DNA from: Oenanthe sinensis
Lineage: Eukaryota > Streptophyta > Magnoliopsida > Apiales > Apiaceae
DNA: 64,000 nt
Direction: 5' to 3'
NCBI GenBank assembly: GCA_028671895.1
Contig: CM053802.1
Location: forward strand, 15,693,631 to 15,757,630
Shown here: piece after piece, positions 22,229 to 35,900 of the stretch
Position numbering within the stretch: position 1 is the first letter of the stretch
Layout of the letters: every line of letters begins with the position of its first letter
Translations under genes and position numbers: made by a program
Notes under the pieces: generated by a model
Database searches by the model: none
What the model saw: only the letters and a program-made list of their open reading frames with translations
Told to the model about the DNA's origin: nothing

Positions 22229-25200
22229 TCAGCCACGAGTGGAATTAGAAGCAGCAAGAGGCATACGATGTCCAGCAGTACTTGACAAACAAAGGTCGGA
22301 AGAGGTGCATTCCCTTTTCCCTTGTTGATTGATTTCCCCTGCATTAACTGTGTATTCCGCAACAGAAGTGCTCGTATTGCTGCATTGACTGCTCCCAATG
22401 CACTCCCAAGCAGATGCAGTCTCCCTCTTCACCATTGACGGCAGAAACTGCGTACATTTCACACATGTTGAAACCTTGTAACATACTATATTTATTTTCC
22501 CATGCGTATGATAAAATACTAATTCAATGCAAACAAGGCTTTAGGACTTGATATAGTAATCGATGTAGATAGTTCTACTCACATGTTTGGTAGCAGCAGT
22601 TGCAAAAGCTTCATCAAAGTCAGGAATGTCATTGAGGTTAATGAGAGTGGTGTTACTCTTGCTTCTAGGGGAGGCGATAATTGTGGTAGAGTAACCATGG
22701 TTGGCATTTTGTTGATCATTTGACCGAGCAGTTTTAACAGTGACTGTAATAGCACGCCTCTCTGGAACTGGCCGGATGGGAGAGGTTGGTGGATGGTGGT
22801 GGTGGTGGTTGGGGAGCTGAGGCGGAGCTGAAGCAGTGGAGGATGAAACTGAAGGTGGGGTATGAACCATAAAGAGATCCTCAACTTGAACCACAACTGG
22901 AGAGGACCCATTGTTGGCACCCATGTTTGGCCAAAGGAATGTACCCTGGGGTTTGCAGATTCTGAATCCACTTTTCAGCTTCTGTAATTTTGCTGCCTTT
23001 TCCTCTGCAGCTGTCTTTTCTCCTGTAGATACACTCTCTTTTACTACTGCCAATGCTTGGCATCTTTCTAAAGCCGCCAGGTTCCTCTCTTTTTCAGCAC
23101 AACAGTCAGTTGTTTTTGAAGCACAGTCCACCATAGAACTCAATGTCCCTATCTGATCCTGGATCCATGCACATACACATAGCAAGACAATCTTATTTGA
23201 GTATCATCATTTCAAGAGTTAATAGTGCAATGGTTCTTTATGATAAAGTCTAAATTGGAAATTGGAAAGGATATTATGGAATTTGATTATGCCAACACGT
23301 ACTTCAAAATCATTTGGAATGTCAATTAAATGAAAAGGAAAGAAATTTCCATGCACTTGCTTTAAGACTCTTCAACACAACAGACTATATTGAATACCTT
23401 CATTCCCATTATAGAATTTGAAATATCAGTCAATTGATTTTCCTGCTTGTTCTGCAAAAAAAAAGGGATATAAGACATGTCTAATAACTAGGAAACTAAT
23501 TTACAGCTATTGAAGTATGAAGTCACAAATGATTAGACATTAATAAACTAGTTACATATATACCACTTGGACTAGTGCAGAGTCAAAGTCAGATTTCGAA
23601 GGAGCTGAACTTTGAACTTGAAAAGACAAGATTTCCTCGTGCATTTTCCTGGTGAATTGCTCATCCATTTCTCTGTTAATTCACAAAAAATAATTAATGT
23701 TAGGGCCCTAATAAATAGTAAATATGCAATCCTTCAGATTGCCAAACTAATGAGCACATATAATTTTTTATTCTGGTTCCTTTACCTTCTGACTTTTTGC
23801 AACTCTTCCTTGAAATTGGACGCCATGTCCTCCATATCTCTGTCATCAAACGTCAATTAGACAAAAAAAAGTCTTAAACACTAATATGCCAGTCAGTCTT
23901 ACTTGTGTAGTAAAGTTTATTTATCTAATTCTTTTTCTTAGTCTTCTATTCCTAATTACCTTTTTATTTTAACATTCTCTTCCTTGAGCAACCTTAATTC
24001 CTTGGCACAAAGAGGATCTTGAGAAGGACAATCTCCAGGAGTCCAACCAGGTGGTGGAGTCCAATAGGGATCCTGCACCCCAGCTTCCTTCCTGACTTTA
24101 ACAAGATCAGCACTCTCCAACCAATACTCCATTTGCCCATCTGCATTGTGTCGTCTTCGGAAGCGCTCGGCTCCACCTGGTGCAAGTTTACCAGCCACAT
24201 GTTTGAGGAGATGATCTAACAGCCCTGTATCACCTATTCTCTTTCTTGCCTCCAATCGCAGATCAGGCCTCAGAATTGGGCTTTTAAAGAGTGCCCCTTT
24301 CGATTTCATCACTTCTAAAAGATTTTTCTCAGCTAACTTATACCTAATTAACAAATGTAGACCAGTTTGTATTCAATCATAAAGGCAGCAAGAAGTAAAT
24401 GAGCAAATTAATATAACTGGTACTCCTATCACTAGCAAATCAATAATTTACCTTTCTGCAGACCATCGGTTGATGGAGCTTCCAACTATCATCTTTTTGC
24501 ACTTGTTCCTCCTGGTTTTCTTATAGCTCTGTGTCTCGCGTTTTACTTTCTTTGCCTTTCTTGTATTCTCTCTCAAGCTATACTGTTTTCTTTTAACGGC
24601 TTTCTTATCATCCTCATCTGTGTGCTCTCTTTCTTCTTCATATTCATTGTCTTCATCATTATTTTCATCTTTATTGTCTTCATCATCATTTTCATCTTTA
24701 TTGTCTTCATCAGATTCATGATCCAGTTTATCTTTTGATCCTTTAACAAAGCTTGTTGAAGACTGTGGGTGGCTAGTGCTGCTGTCTCCTTGCCTGTTAA
24801 GAAACTTGACTTGACGTCGAATACCCCACCTAACCATCCCATTACTCTTCAGTTGAGACATCAAAGGGGTGGTTGTTTCCTTATTGAAAATCCCACGTAG
24901 AGCAGCAGGTTCAGAAGAGTTTTTAATCAACCAGAATCCCTCAAAGTGATTGTTATCATCAAATTCTTGAGCTGATATCTGACGGCAAAGTACTTTTCCA
25001 GCTAGGTGTGTTCCCATCACAAATACCTCATCCAGAAAAGGGTAAATATCAGTACTGCTCATCTTGTTGTCGCTGAGATAGTTGCAAAGAGACCCAATGC
25101 TTGGATACCTCACTGAAACATTCAACTCTGTCTTTTCGGTCACCTGTAACCAAAGAATTATATAATAAACAAAAATAATGCAGAAAACAGTCAGTGACAC

Positions 25201-27932
25201 GGAAATAAATAAAGAATCAAGAATTTGATCTATCTATATATAAATATAAACACAAGGGTTTGAAATGTAACATATATATTACCATCACAACACGGATGGA
25301 TTTCAGTTGGACAGGGGTTCTGGTGGGAAGGTTCAGATGATCAACCTCATAAACACAACCAACTTCAAAATGCTTTTCTCCAATACCTTGATCGTCTGAT
25401 TGGCAGAGGAAAAAGTAATTTATTACTCGTGATATTTACCCTTTTGTTAAAACCAGGAAATAATATAACGAGGTAAAATAGAAGACGAAAAATGACAAAA
25501 TTATATAATTGATAGCAATTGGTTATCAAGGACTGTACCATTGGTTTGCATGAGTTGTCTCCCTAAAGGTGGCATTTGCGGGCTGTTGAAAAAAGTGCGG
25601 TTTTCCTGCCTTTTCATTATCTGTTGCAAAAAAACAACACAGAAGTCACTCTTCTATGGTTCGGCACTTATTTCACCAAACCACACCCAGTATATACATA
25701 TATCTGTATATGTGTGTGCAAATATCTTTTTGTATGTATGTGACACTAAAAACTACTCCAAATAACTCTGTAAATGAAAGAAGTCGACACCATTAAAGAG
25801 AAAAATATGAAGAAATAGATTGGAAGAAGAAATCAGAGATGAAAAGTTGAGAACTATAGTAACTTGACTCAATGCAACAATATAAGGGAATGCTCCAAGA
25901 AATTTAAAATCAGCTGAAAGAACTAACACAATAGTAAATCTGCAGACACCTCCAAGCAACATAAGTTTTCCACCAGGAGAGTTCAATTTTTTTTTGTAGC
26001 TCCAGTTTTTTTCATTACAGTTAGAAGAGATGATCGGAAACAAGACTGGATTACCAAATATTGCCAAACCAAAGGTTCTGTAAATATTTAGATGACAACA
26101 TGACAATCACTCCCAGAAGGTGATAAAAGCAGGGGATTCTAAGATTCGACTTTCTCGACAATTTGATTTCCTGGAAACGAATAGACAAGTTGCCACGAAC
26201 TAGTCTACTTCACATTTCCATGGGTTGCACCCTGTTCATGAGAACTTACACTCCACACACTAAACAACACAGTAAAATTCATCCGTTCAATAAGGTCTGG
26301 ACTCAAAACCTCTAAAGAATGATGACCACTTAAAACTCCAAAAACAATTTAAGTGCACCATATATTCAGCAGAAATATCTACACACAAGTTGGAACTATT
26401 GTTGAAGCTTAGAACACAAAGAATTTTGGGCATAGTGTTTATACTCTAATTTCTACCAGCCATACACTTAATTTGCTCACTTACAATTTGAAGTGGCTTA
26501 TAGAATTTGATACTCCCGGATGAAAACCCCCATAATGTACACCCTTTCCTAATTCTCCTTGTCATGTCAAATATCGTGCAGATCAATGCCCATCAACGCA
26601 TGTCTTCCCCATTATTCTGGACTTTGATATTTGTCAAGAAAGCTCTCTCGACAGTTTCATATTTCATCAATCATTTCTAGTTTTTATAGACATGAGCATC
26701 ATAATTCGTGAGGCCTAATTCAATCCTGTAATGAGGGAGCTCATGAGAACATGCTCCATGAATTGCATAGATATCATATAGAATTTGAGGCCTAGTGTGT
26801 GGCTGCTTAAACCTCAAATCAACTTGTCTCTCATAACCTCACTCCTCAACCCAAACTAGTGAGTTATATTGCCCCCAATATCTATTTAAATCCAATTCAA
26901 GTACTTTCAAATTCATTACAGGTATCCCAAGTGTTTTTTATCTTTCCGAAGTGACACTTGCTTCTAACTTATCATGAATTAAGATTTAGCTCCATTAACA
27001 AACACATGTACCAAAACTCCTCTTAATCTTATACCTCTTTGAACATTCAAGCAATACATACATATCTTCATAAAAATTCTTAGTTGCAATGGAAGAATTC
27101 AGAACATTATTGATTAATCTCACATGTTTAGGCATTTTAGTAAACACCTTGCCTGCATTACCCAACAGTACAGATCCAACCAAAACAAGTGAATACCTTC
27201 ATAGTAGCTAGAGTTTCTAGATGGTTTCTGATAAAATGAGATGACCCTGTGACTTTTCTATGTTTGAGAGTAGAGTGTTGGAAACTGAGTTTAATAAGAG
27301 GAAAATTTGATGCAAAGAAGATATTAAAGAATGAGAATCTGGGTATCATGAAACAAACAGCACACATATTTTGATTGGGATCAAATAATAAACAATTGAG
27401 TTCAATTTTGGGGAATTAGGGTTAATTGAGTTCGAATTTGGGAAATTAGGGTTTATTAATACTAAGGAATCAGGAATTAGAAAGATGCCATAAGTGGTAA
27501 GTCTATTTTACTTTTTTTTTTCTTTCTAATTTCCTTATCCCATAATATTTTTTTTATTAATCATTAAAAAAATATGCATGTATTTCACTGCAATGCGATC
27601 ATAGTATCGGTATTGTCCCTCGCTCATGATGATAAAATATGGGTTCAATAAATACCAAGGCGTGTGAAACAACTTGATAGTGGCGCGTGAGATAGTGACC
27701 CCATATAAGACAAAAGCCTGAAACCACTAACAGAAAACACAAGGTTATTCATGTAACCTGTCACCCTACCATGCGCCCACATTTCAGAGAAGATTCAGAG
27801 AGTAATGGAAGATAAAATCAGAGAATATATGTACGTACACAATCATCAGAGAGAGAGAGAGAGAGAGAGACTTACACTGTTATTGCTTTCACTGGGAGCA
27901 CTTCTGAGCCTTCTTCTGTGGTACGTTTCCAT
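22229..27932 (-). CDS. DYAD: DYAD / SWITCH1 / AMEIOTIC1-type meiotic protein
   Basis: This plant-specific nuclear protein governs entry into meiosis and meiotic sister-chromatid cohesion. Ten coding exons read in phase to 779 residues: 27932-27876, 25620-25539, 25395-25283, 25143-24452, 24343-23960, 23839-23786, 23672-23564, 23451-23398, 23158-22583, 22447-22229. The hallmark conserved block lies at residues 315-440: YKLAEKNLLEVMKSKG, LRPDLRLEARKRIGDTGL, PGGAERFRRRHNADG and VQDPYWTPPPGW. Residues about 85-205 form the upstream conserved domain (RYPSIGSLCNYLSDN, MGTHLAGKVLCRQ). A strongly acidic D/E/N run follows near 225-265, then a lysine-rich stretch. Exons 6-8 are predicted coiled coil. 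A His/Pro run sits in exon 9. A 5' UTR intron precedes the ATG. The length is in the range of AM1 proteins and greater than Arabidopsis DYAD (639 residues). Confidence 0.94.
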
Positions 27933-27942
27933 GCTAAAAGAC

Positions 27943-29060
27943 CTGCAAACATAGAATAGAACCAACCCAAATCAAATCAAAAAAGTTAAAAAAAATTACC
28001 ATCAAGTAAAATGTAATATGTGTATGTATATGTACGTAAAAGCAAGCACTGGAAAAAATGCAGAAAAAGCTAGTAGGAGCAAATTTAGGGTTTGTAAGTG
28101 AAGAAAAACAAATAGGAGCTGGAGTTGTAAAAAAAAACATAAATGCATCTGCAGATCAAGTAAAACAAGAGCTATAAATAAACAAACACAATATCTTTTA
28201 TACATCACTAAAATCAAATCACTGGTAAAGACTGAATAAGATTGAAAAAAGTTGACCACTACTAATATGGAAACAAACAAGTAGAAATTAATTAAAAGGA
28301 GCTTAAAATTACAGTACTTAATACGAACCAAATAGATGCTCGTAAATTAGAAAACACACACAGACACACAGTGTTCATGGTAAACACTCACTCACTCACA
28401 ACAAACCTCATTTCACACACACACAGAGTTCATCAAATCGAGATAAGAAAATATGAAATACAAGTGAAATAGACTACAAACACACACACTGATATTCTCA
28501 AATGGCAACAGATAATATGAAATTAAAAGTGAACTCGAGGCTTATCAGTTGATAAGCGTGTCAATTTCAATACTGCGAGTATTAAAATGACGATTGAAGC
28601 ACGTTAATAACAAACACATTACACACACACACACAACACTCACAAACACATCTATGATATAACCACTAACCAAGCTGTTTTGTAGAAAGAGAAACTGCAG
28701 CTTTACTGCTTAATAAACACAAACACACACACACACACAAAAGGATCTTCAAATCTCAACTAAAACGGAGGCTCATTTGTGAAAGAATATTCACAAAAAC
28801 ACACATATATGTATATCAATTCAGGCGAGAGCACGGAAACAGCGATCGAAGTACGAATATAACTGTATAATAACACGCACACATATATAACAAAAACGAC
28901 AAAAAGATTTTAGAGAGACAAAATTAACCTCCAGCGAATTGAATGAAGAAGATGAAAGTGTACGTGTATGGGTGCGTGTCAACCTATATAATTCTAGAGA
29001 GAAAGAGAGGGAGGGGGGGAGAGAGAGAGAGAGAGAGAGAGAGAGGAGTGTGTGTCTATG
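27943..29060 (-). promoter_or_regulatory. DYAD 5' UTR: leader intron and upstream leader exon
   Basis: A plausible acceptor (TTTGCAG) ends at 27943, ten bases before the DYAD ATG. A matching donor (GCTGGAG then GTTAATTT) sits at 28929/28928, giving a leader intron of about 1 kb. The leader exon extends into a GA/CT microsatellite at about 29006-29044. The intron is dense in CA-dinucleotide runs (28350-28740). Two short open frames inside it have no family similarity. Leader introns commonly raise expression in plants; that role here is inference. Confidence 0.6.
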
Positions 29061-29928
29061 AGAGTGAGTGTGTGTGTGTAGGGTGATGGAAAAGAAAAGG
29101 TGAGGAGGAGAAATGTATTATGTACACAGTTGTGCTCCCAACGCCCATGTATGCCTATATGTATCCAGTGATGTCCACCACCAAGTTGTTAGTATTTGTT
29201 AGTTTCGGTTTATTTAATTTGCTTAGTGCTTTTTAATTAACTCTAACTCATTTATAGATGGACAATTGTTTATTTTGTCCTAGCTAGTTTTATATAGTTG
29301 TTGAGTTCAATTGTAAAAATTAAAAATATATATAACAAATGACAACGTACATTTGATGTGATCTGATTATGTTTTCACAAAATAACGTGTTTAATATATT
29401 ATTTTTCTCATGATATTTGATAAATTGATAATAAATAGTTAAAAATAGTCTAACCGCTAATATTAAATATAGATTTCGGTTCCCCCTTCCTTATTTGTAA
29501 TTTGTATGTCCTTATAACTTCTTAATATAAGAAAATAATATGGTATCGACTTGCATAATAAACCAGCCACACGTTCAAATTATAAATTTTTTATATTATA
29601 TATATTTTTAAATAATATTGAATTATTATTTGCTGTGTTTTTTATAGTTTTATTTTGTGCACGTGTTCTTAATTCCTATGGTTTAATATAGCGTCATTGT
29701 ATCCCTTCAAAAAATAATAGTGCGGATTAAACAATACAACTGAAAAGAGAAACACTGGATGTTGCGAGAATTTGAGCAAGTTTACAACTAATGAGACAGC
29801 CTAAGATTTGTCTATATAGAAAGGCACATTTGGCAAATGCATTACACACCAGTAACAATCTTTAATGCACAATTTTTGGATGGAGCCTGGATATTTTTAC
29901 GCACAGCTTGGAATTTTTGAGCATGCTG
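29061..29928. other. Intergenic: DYAD promoter side and quinone oxidoreductase 3' flank
   Basis: No gene is supported. The left part (GT-rich, then AT-rich) should hold the DYAD promoter. The right part, nearest 29929, is the 3' UTR and terminator side of the quinone oxidoreductase. Confidence 0.5.
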
Positions 29929-32900
29929 TTAAACTCCATCTGGTATCAGCACAATAGAGCCCGATGTTTTTCTACTCTCAAGATCAGCATGTGCTTGTGC
30001 TGCCTCAGACAAGGGATATGTGTGATTTACCCGAACTCGTAGGACACCTGATGCAACATTGGCAAACACTTCCCCCGCAGCTTCCAGCAGTTCATCTCGT
30101 GTTATAGTGTAATTGAATAGAGAAGGCCTTGTCAAGAACAGAGATTTTGGAGCAAGAGCAGACAAAGGTAATGGATCAGGGGAACCAGAAGACTGACCAA
30201 AGCTCACCATGTAACCACGTGTTTTTAAGCATGCCAATGACCCCTGAGCACAATAATTTTAAAATAGAATTTACTATTAGAATGGTTGGTTCTTCTATTT
30301 TCATTAACTTCAAATGGAGAAACAAAGTTTCAAAGTTCTATAGACATCAAGGATACAACATGGCTTAATTGAAAATATGACTAGATATGCATGCCTAGGC
30401 TGGTATGGTCATCAACTTAATGCTTATACACATGCAAAGAACTACAATCACAATTTCAGCTCTGATACGATTTAAGGTTGAAAGTCAATTACCTCAAAGG
30501 TGTCTTTACCAACAGAATCATAGACAACTTCAACACCTTTTCCTGATGTTATCTCTTTCACGTGGGTGACAAAATCTTCTTCTTTATAGATTATGACATG
30601 GTGACATCCATCATCTTTAGCCTGTACTGCTTTCTCTGTTGTAGAGACGGTTCCAATAACAGTAGCACCTAGGGCATTTGCCCACTGGCACAGAAGAGAT
30701 CCTACTCCACCTGCCGCAGCATGAACAAGAACTGTATGTCCAGGTTCAACCTATAATACCAGCCAATATGAGTCTCATGCCAGATGACGCCATAAAACTA
30801 ACAAAAGGAGCACGTCACAATGTATGCAAGCATTTATCCACTTATTATGTTACACCAGTGTTATATAAGGTGAAAGGCACACCAAGGCACAAAACACTCT
30901 TGAGCCAAGGCAGAAAGCACTAACGCGAGGCAGAAGGGTTATAAGTTTTTAAATGCATTTAAATAAAACACTAAACTCAATAAGTATTAAATCAGACATA
31001 TTAATCAGTTATCTATGAACCACATGCAATTTATACGAGGAAAAAAAGAAGATATAAATATAGTTTATGTAAATTAATATATTAATTACCGCTAATAATA
31101 TTAATGATTCCATATACAAACAGAGATCATATACTAGATTGAAACATACAAGGTGAACTTACAACAATAAAATAATAACAATTTCATGATCAGATTATTC
31201 AAAATTAGTTTAAGAGTATATAAGATTAGGTAATCCTGCTGTATTGTTAATTTTCTACTTGATAAACATCTGGCAAAACTTTTGATAATTACTTCACATA
31301 AACAAATAAAACATATGCTTGCAATAATATGTAGCCATATATTAACTTACATATATTGTTTATATATATACGCATAATCAACATAATGCACATAGAAGAG
31401 AAGTAGATCCGGTAAGAACTAAGAAAGAAAACAAGTTGAACGACGCAAGAAGAAAAGAGAAGGGAGAATATTAAAAGTACTTTTAGCGGCTATTGCAACG
31501 GTGAGAAGCAACCTCAATAAAATGACTTGGCTTGTTTTAGTATATTCAGTTCAGTCGATTTTTCAAAAGACCATCGGGCCGACCCACAACTTTTTTTCCT
31601 CTCAAAAAGGTCAAACTAGGCTTCACCTTGGAAGGTGCGCACAAAGCGAGTCTTGGTTAGTGTGCCTCAATGCGCCTTGAGCCACATAAGTGCGTCGTGC
31701 CTTTAATGGTCAGACTACAACTTGGATTTTTTCAGGTAGTTATGTTTGTATTCCAATTTTTAAATGAATTATGTGTTCTACCTAGGTTCACTAAGGAACC
31801 TCCCTCTTTAGACAGTAGAAGTTCGTCTTATACACTTATTAATATGTTCAACAAGAATTGTGATTATAAACCCAGTGTAGTGATGCTTACTTAGTAGGAA
31901 TACACATCAGCGATGCTTAGTTAAAATGTGCTGGGGCATGATCTCCCCCCCCCACCCCCCCCAAAAAAAAAAACAACATAAAATCATATGGTCCCTCTAA
32001 TATTATGGTCCAAGCTCAGCCACTGGTGATCCCCCATAACTAATGACTAGACAACATATATACTATGTTGCTGATCCATACAAGGGTCAGGTTGTACATG
32101 CGAATGCGGAGGATCTTCAATTTCAGTCATTCTTTACATGGCATATGACAGTACGAGTCATGATCTTATAATTTATGGTCCAACTCTTCATTTTGCCTCG
32201 AGTACCTGTGTGGGTATGGACAATTAGACGGTAATTTTAGGCCAAAAATCTGTAAAATTTTCAAAATATTGCCGAGTCTGACACTTGGACCCTTCCAGAC
32301 GAGTCTGGGTAACAAAGCAAAAAGGTCAAACTAGGCTTCAGCCTGAAAGGTGCGCCAAACAACGGGAGTCTTGGTTAGTGTGCCTCGATGCACCTTGAGC
32401 CGTATCAGCGCGTCGTGCCTTTAATGTCAGACTAAAATTTGAATATTTCCAGGTAGTTATGTTTGTACTCCAATTTTTAAATGAATTACATGTTCTACCT
32501 AGGTTCACTAAGGAACCTCTCTCTTTAAACAGTATAAGTTCGTCTTATACACTTATTAATATGTTCAAGAGTCATGCTTACAAGCCCAGTGTAGCGATGA
32601 CTACTAAGTGGTAATACACATCAGCAGCGCTTAGTTAAGATGTACATGGGCATAATCTTCTCCCCACCCTTTCAAAACATAAAATCATATGATCTAGGCT
32701 CAGCCATTGGTAATACCCCATTAATAATGATTAGAACAACATATATACTAGGTTGCTGACCCATGCAAGGGTCAGGTTGCACATGCAAAATTGCAAATAA
32801 TTGTGGAGGATCTTTACTCTGTCATTCTTTATATTGCATATGACAGTATGAGTCATGATCTTGTAATTTGAGGCATTGCCCCCCCCTTTCAAAACATAAA

Positions 32901-35900
32901 ATCATATGGTCTAGGCTCAGCCATTGGTAATACCCCATTACTAATGATTAGAACATATATACTAGGTTGCTGGCCCATGCAAGGGTCAGGTTGCACATGC
33001 AAAATTGCAAATAATTGTGGAGGACCTTTACTCTCAGTCATTCTTTATATGGCATATGACAGTATGTGTCATGATCTTGTAATTTGAGGCCCCCCCCCCC
33101 CCAAAAAAAAAAAAAAAAACAAAAAAACAAAAAAACACACATTATTATTTCAATATTTCTTGCTCTCTTTCCTTTTCAACTACAGTATCTTACTACAAAG
33201 TTCTGATGATAAGTAGATCTAATATCGGACTTCACATGTGCAAACAGTTTTCTCCTAAACATAAATGTGACAGAGATCACTTATGAAAACCTTCTGCATT
33301 GCAGAAATCCACTTGGTATGTAAACTGTGAGCTACAGCTGCTTTAATAGATCACACCATTTACAAGGTAGGAACTACAGAGCCATGAATGAACTAGAATG
33401 GGCCAAAAAAAAAGGGTTATAAACACATAAACAATTAAAAAAAGAAGCAAACAAAATTAGAATCATCAACTTCATTTATATAAATCTAAAAACTAACCAT
33501 TCCAGACAAAATTTTGAGGCCGACAGCTTAAGTTGTATACCTAAATCATTAATTTGGAGAGGCAAAACAATATACAACTACATTTTGTTTTGGAGGTGGG
33601 AAACTCCTATTCCTTTTCGATTTTGGATGTACATCTGGTACACTTTAAAAGGGACTGTTGTACAAGCCTTAGGAAGGCAAACAATGAGATAACTCAAGTA
33701 ATATATTCAAATTGATGTACCTTAAAACAGCGACGCACAAGAAATTGAGCAGTCATTCCCTTCAGCATGACAGAGGCTGCAACGGCGGGATCCATAGAAG
33801 AAGGAACTGGAACAACTCTGTCCGCTGGAAGGATCTGTTCTTCAGCGTATGATCCCATTGGGTTTCCAGCATATGCAACAATGTCACCAACTTTCCTGCC
33901 AGTTAGTCCAGGACCCACAGCTTCCACAACACCAACTGCCTCCACACCTGCAAATTAAGCCAACACTAATTTAGTTTTGAGTTTTAACCAATTATTAGCA
34001 TTCATGACTCGGTGTATTTAGAATCTTATAGGCTCAATAATAAATGAGAAAACATATCTTTAAACAATTATTTTCCTGATTGTTAGATATCTGAACATCC
34101 TAAAGCAGAAGTTGCGAATGACATAAAAGAATTTTGCTGGATAGTACCATGATTTTAAAGAGGATGTAGTTCACATAATCACATTCAAAGAATCTGTCTT
34201 ACAAATCACAATAAATGAATATTGTTAACTATATTGAATAGATATTTAGTGAGTGATGGAGACAAAGAAGTAACATAGAAATTATACAGGCAAAAGATAA
34301 AAGTGCACAATGTATCTGTAAATATACAAGTGTTGCACATGACGCGTGTTACAATGAAGGAGGTTGAGCCTCTTTATATAGATAAACTCAGCTTACTCTC
34401 CAAGCCTGTAACAGTACTTTGATGTCAGCGCATGATGTCATGCTACACCATTAACAATCTTAACACTTCAATTATTTTCTTTTCCAATGCAGTTTTATAG
34501 GTACGTTAGTAGGTGTGGGAGCTGGAAAAAATATCTACCATAAAAGTTTGCAAGTATACAAATTAAGACTGGAATTTATCAATGACATGATCCCTGTATG
34601 TATGTGCAATGTGTGTGCCTAAATAATATATTGGTAACAAGTGACAACACTTCGAAATTTTGCACTGATGAAAAAGATAACTATCAAAAGAAATTGATAA
34701 AGTAGAATTAACACTTTATCAACAGGAACAACAGCAGTGATGTATATTACACAACAAAATAGACAAATTATTTATCTTAGACTCTAAGGCCTTATTTAGT
34801 ATTTAAGAATACAACTTGTTGATGACCCATTTTCCCTGCATGTGATCAGCCCACGCGTGAGATATGGTCCTTAATCATTAAGAGTGATGCCCATATACAT
34901 GGTTGTTACGTCGACGACTAGTCGGTGAGTCGTTATTTTTGAATTAGTCGAAGCTCGACCGGTGAGTTTGTCGTCCATGGGTTTTACCCGGATCCGACCC
35001 GGAACCCGGCCCAAAACCCGATCTAGAGACCGACCCAGATTAGGAAAAATAGGATTTTTTAGGTAAAACTTACTCATTTGTTGAATCAAACATAAAGAAA
35101 GGCTGAAGAAGCCAATAAAGCGGCGACATCTTCCATCTTCGATCATCTCCGACAACGGCGGCTCATCTCCGATAAGTCTTTCTTCCCTTTCTTCTCTTCT
35201 TCTCTTCTTCTTCTCATCTTCTTTTGTCTTGATTTCTTCGATCTTCTTTTGTTTTGATTTCTCTGATATTCTACCTTACTTTTGTTTTTCTTCCCCGTCA
35301 CTCAAGTTGTACCGTGTATGTATATATATGATATATACAGATTTTTTTATATTTTATTTTAAAAAACTTATATTAATTTTGTTTCTTTTATTTATGTACT
35401 TACATATACAAAAAATGGTTTTTCAATCATTTTTTTCATTTTTAAATTATTCTTTTGCACATAAAACATTTTTTGCACATTTTTTCATTTATTTTTATTT
35501 TTAAATTGTTCTGTTGCACATAAAACGTTTTTTCACTGATTTTGCAAAATTTATACATTTCTTTTGTTTTACAAATTTGTAATCAACTTCACAATTTTTT
35601 CATTCATCTTTAAATTATTGATTTCATTATTCTGTAATCAAATTAAACAATTTTTACAAATTACAGAACTCATTTCACAATGAACCCAATTTTATAAATT
35701 ATCACACTTTCAATACAAGTCTTCAGTTTCACTCTTTACTGCAAGTCTGCAATACTGCTACTTGCTCCACCTGCAACACTACTCCACCTGTCCAGTGTAC
35801 ACTACCACCCGAGGAGAATACTCAGGAAAGAAGGAGGAGATGATTTCGAGATGGATGACTTTTGATGCATGATTGTGTTTGTTTAGTTGATTCCACTCTC

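Noticed and set aside
22541..22971. Second open frame (130 codons, Leu/Pro-rich) overlapping DYAD exon 9
   Set aside because: Out-of-frame shadow of a GC-richer coding exon; phase and homology support the other frame.
27848..27870. GA run considered as a regulatory GAGA site next to DYAD exon 1
   Set aside because: It lies inside intron 1, directly beside the donor, and is a simple microsatellite with no further support.
28002..28331. 109-codon hydrophobic frame on the minus strand
   Set aside because: It sits in the DYAD leader intron, consists of low-complexity F/L codons, and lacks any recognisable domain.
34871..35504. Open frames inside the intronic hAT element
   Set aside because: Short, low-complexity and without transposase motifs; treated as part of a non-autonomous element.
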